From contig JAIRYL010000006.1 of NCBI GenBank assembly GCA_031267775.1, positions 1 through 6,135 of the forward strand: 6,135 bases of DNA, read 5' to 3'. Of this stretch, positions 5,103 to 6,135 are shown piece by piece. Position numbers and translations under genes: made by a program. Positions within the stretch are counted from its first letter, which is position 1. Each line of letters opens with the position of its first letter. The notes under the pieces were generated by a model, which saw nothing but the letters and a program-made list of their open reading frames with translations, was not told the DNA's origin and searched no databases. The DNA comes from Tannerellaceae bacterium (GTDB lineage Bacteria; Bacteroidota; Bacteroidia; Bacteroidales; Tannerellaceae).

Positions 5103-5729
5103 ATGAAGGGAAGTTTCCTTATGGCAGGTTTTTTTGCGTCGGGCTGCTTTTTGGGCTGGCAGCTTGATCAATGGAAAATCGGCGTTTTGGGCGACGTCGC
5201 CCCCTATGTGTTATATATCCTGATGTTTCAGGTAGGCGTAAGCATAGGCTCGGATAAAAAAACGAGAGCGGTTCTGGCCGGTATCCGTCCCAAACTTTTG
5301 CTGGTTCCACTGGCCACCATCGCCGGCACGCTCAGCTTCTCAGCGCTGGCGGGCCTGGTTGTAACAAAATGGCGAATCGTCGATTGTCTGGCCATAGGCA
5401 GCGGTTTTGGCTATTACTCCCTCTCTTCCATCCTTATAGCCGAGCTGCGCGAGGCTTCCTACGGCACAGAGGCCGCTACGGAATTAGGCGCAATAGCCTT
5501 GATGGCAAATATGATGCGCGAAATGATGGCTCTCTTTGGAGCGCCTGTCTTTGTAAAATACTTTGGCCGCCTGGCGCCTGTCTGCGCGGGAGGGGCTACC
5601 ACGATGGACGTAACCTTAGGCGTCATTACCCGTTATTCGGGTAAAGATATGGCGTTTGTCGCTATCTTTCATGGTATGCTGGTAGATATGTCTGTTCCCT
5701 TCCTGGCGTCTTTCTTCTGCTCGTTATGA
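5103..5729 (+). CDS. lysO: LysO family lysine exporter, C-terminal half
   Basis: This 208-residue integral membrane protein has about five to seven helices. GSGFGYYSLSSILIAEL (99-115) closely follows the GFGWYSLSGILL region of E. coli LysO. ANMMREMMAL (135-144, with Glu140), CAGGATTMDVTL (161-172) and IFHGMLVDMSVPFLASFF (188-205) match the later conserved stretches. The C-terminus ends where the E. coli protein ends, so this half is complete. The expected role is L-lysine export across the inner membrane, together with the 91-residue product encoded just upstream. The start at 5103 has AAGG immediately before it, too close for a normal ribosome site, so reinitiation after the upstream TGA is likely. 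The 3' end overlaps the opposing regulator gene by 61 bp. Confidence 0.85.
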   Translation: MKGSFLMAGFFASGCFLGWQLDQWKIGVLGDVAPYVLYILMFQVGVSIGSDKKTRAVLAGIRPKLLLVPLATIAGTLSFSALAGLVVTKWRIVDCLAIGSGFGYYSLSSILIAELREASYGTEAATELGAIALMANMMREMMALFGAPVFVKYFGRLAPVCAGGATTMDVTLGVITRYSGKDMAFVAIFHGMLVDMSVPFLASFFCSL

Positions 5730-6135
5730 AAAAGAGACGGGAGGCAGCACATCAGGCGAAATCCCTCGCCCCGCAGGGTTTGTATTTGGATGGAGGTATC
5801 TTTGTCCAGATATTTACGCAGTTTACTTATAAAAACGTCCAAACTTCGGGATGCGTAAAAATTATTTACGCCCCAAAAATAGTGAAGAATATCTTCCCGC
5901 TTCACCACTTCGCCTTTCTGCTCATATAACTTGTACAGAATTTGCGATTCGCGCGCGGTTAATTCAAATTCTTCATCCTTCCACTTCAGTATATGCGTAT
6001 TGGGGTTAAACAAATAAGCGCCAATGGCGTGTAACGCATTATCCGGGCTTGGTTTTTTCTGAATCCCTGTTCGCCTTAAAAGGGCTTTTATATGAAGGTT
6101 TAGTTCTGCCGGAGAATAGGGTTTTTTAATATAAT
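5669..6135 (-). CDS. OmpR/RprY-like response regulator, C-terminal part
   Basis: The gene enters from the right edge, so its N-terminus and phosphorylated Asp are outside the window. The frame is open to base 6134. The visible start YIKKPYSPAELNLHIKALLRR (split here as YIKKPYSPAEL then NLHIKALLRR) is the end of a receiver domain with the conserved Lys-Pro pair. A linker leads into a winged-helix DNA-binding domain: FELTARESQIL, then VVKREDILHYFWG, the recognition helix ASRSLDVFISKLRKYL, and the wing IQTLRGEGFRL. The regulator would bind DNA when phosphorylated by a partner kinase; targets are unknown. About 28 residues follow the usual domain end (after GEGFRLM), most of them read from DNA antisense to lysO, so the tail may be non-native. 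TTG at 6013 is an internal Leu codon, not the start. Confidence 0.85.
   Translation of the reverse strand, partial: YIKKPYSPAELNLHIKALLRRTGIQKKPSPDNALHAIGAYLFNPNTHILKWKDEEFELTARESQILYKLYEQKGEVVKREDILHYFWGVNNFYASRSLDVFISKLRKYLDKDTSIQIQTLRGEGFRLMCCLPSLFHNEQKKDARKGTDISTSIP

Overview
The window looks like chromosome from a Bacteroidota bacterium, most likely order Bacteroidales; genus cannot be fixed. The clues are a response regulator of RprY-like type, a lysine exporter split into two adjacent genes, a good Bacteroides-type -7 box (TAnnTTTG) before the first gene, A-rich leaders with few Shine-Dalgarno sites, and secreted small proteins. No plasmid, phage or transposase gene is visible.

Positions 1-1487 hold no credible gene and are almost entirely repeats. 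Two related heptamer-rich elements lie in opposite orientation (A, about 80-306, minus; B, about 1252-1422, plus). They share an ~80 bp core, and each is bordered by arrays of 7-nt words pointing inwards. Between them is a tandemly duplicated module (about 309-620 and 665-995), each copy made of a GC-rich box, an array of degenerate ~22-nt repeats, and a shared 22-nt end sequence. This is followed by a 9-bp hairpin and a GC-rich repeat stretch. Long ORFs here are by-products of the repeats.

Positions 1488-4348 are a tight gene cluster: an exported nitroreductase/SagB-like flavoprotein, then two paralogous membrane-anchored calcineurin-like metallophosphoesterases. The gaps are 8 and 0 nt. The two phosphoesterases are in the same frame and separated by a single TGA.

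Positions 4389-5729 hold a small exported protein of unknown family, then the two halves of a LysO-type lysine exporter (91 and 208 residues). These halves are also in one frame, separated by TGA plus one codon. A response regulator on the minus strand (5669-6135, N-terminus outside the window) converges on lysO and overlaps it by 61 bp.

The genes look like ordinary cell-envelope and transport functions. No defence or biosynthetic system is evident. The most unusual content is the repeat architecture of the first 1.4 kb, where the two arms of each element use the same heptamer words while the words differ between elements.
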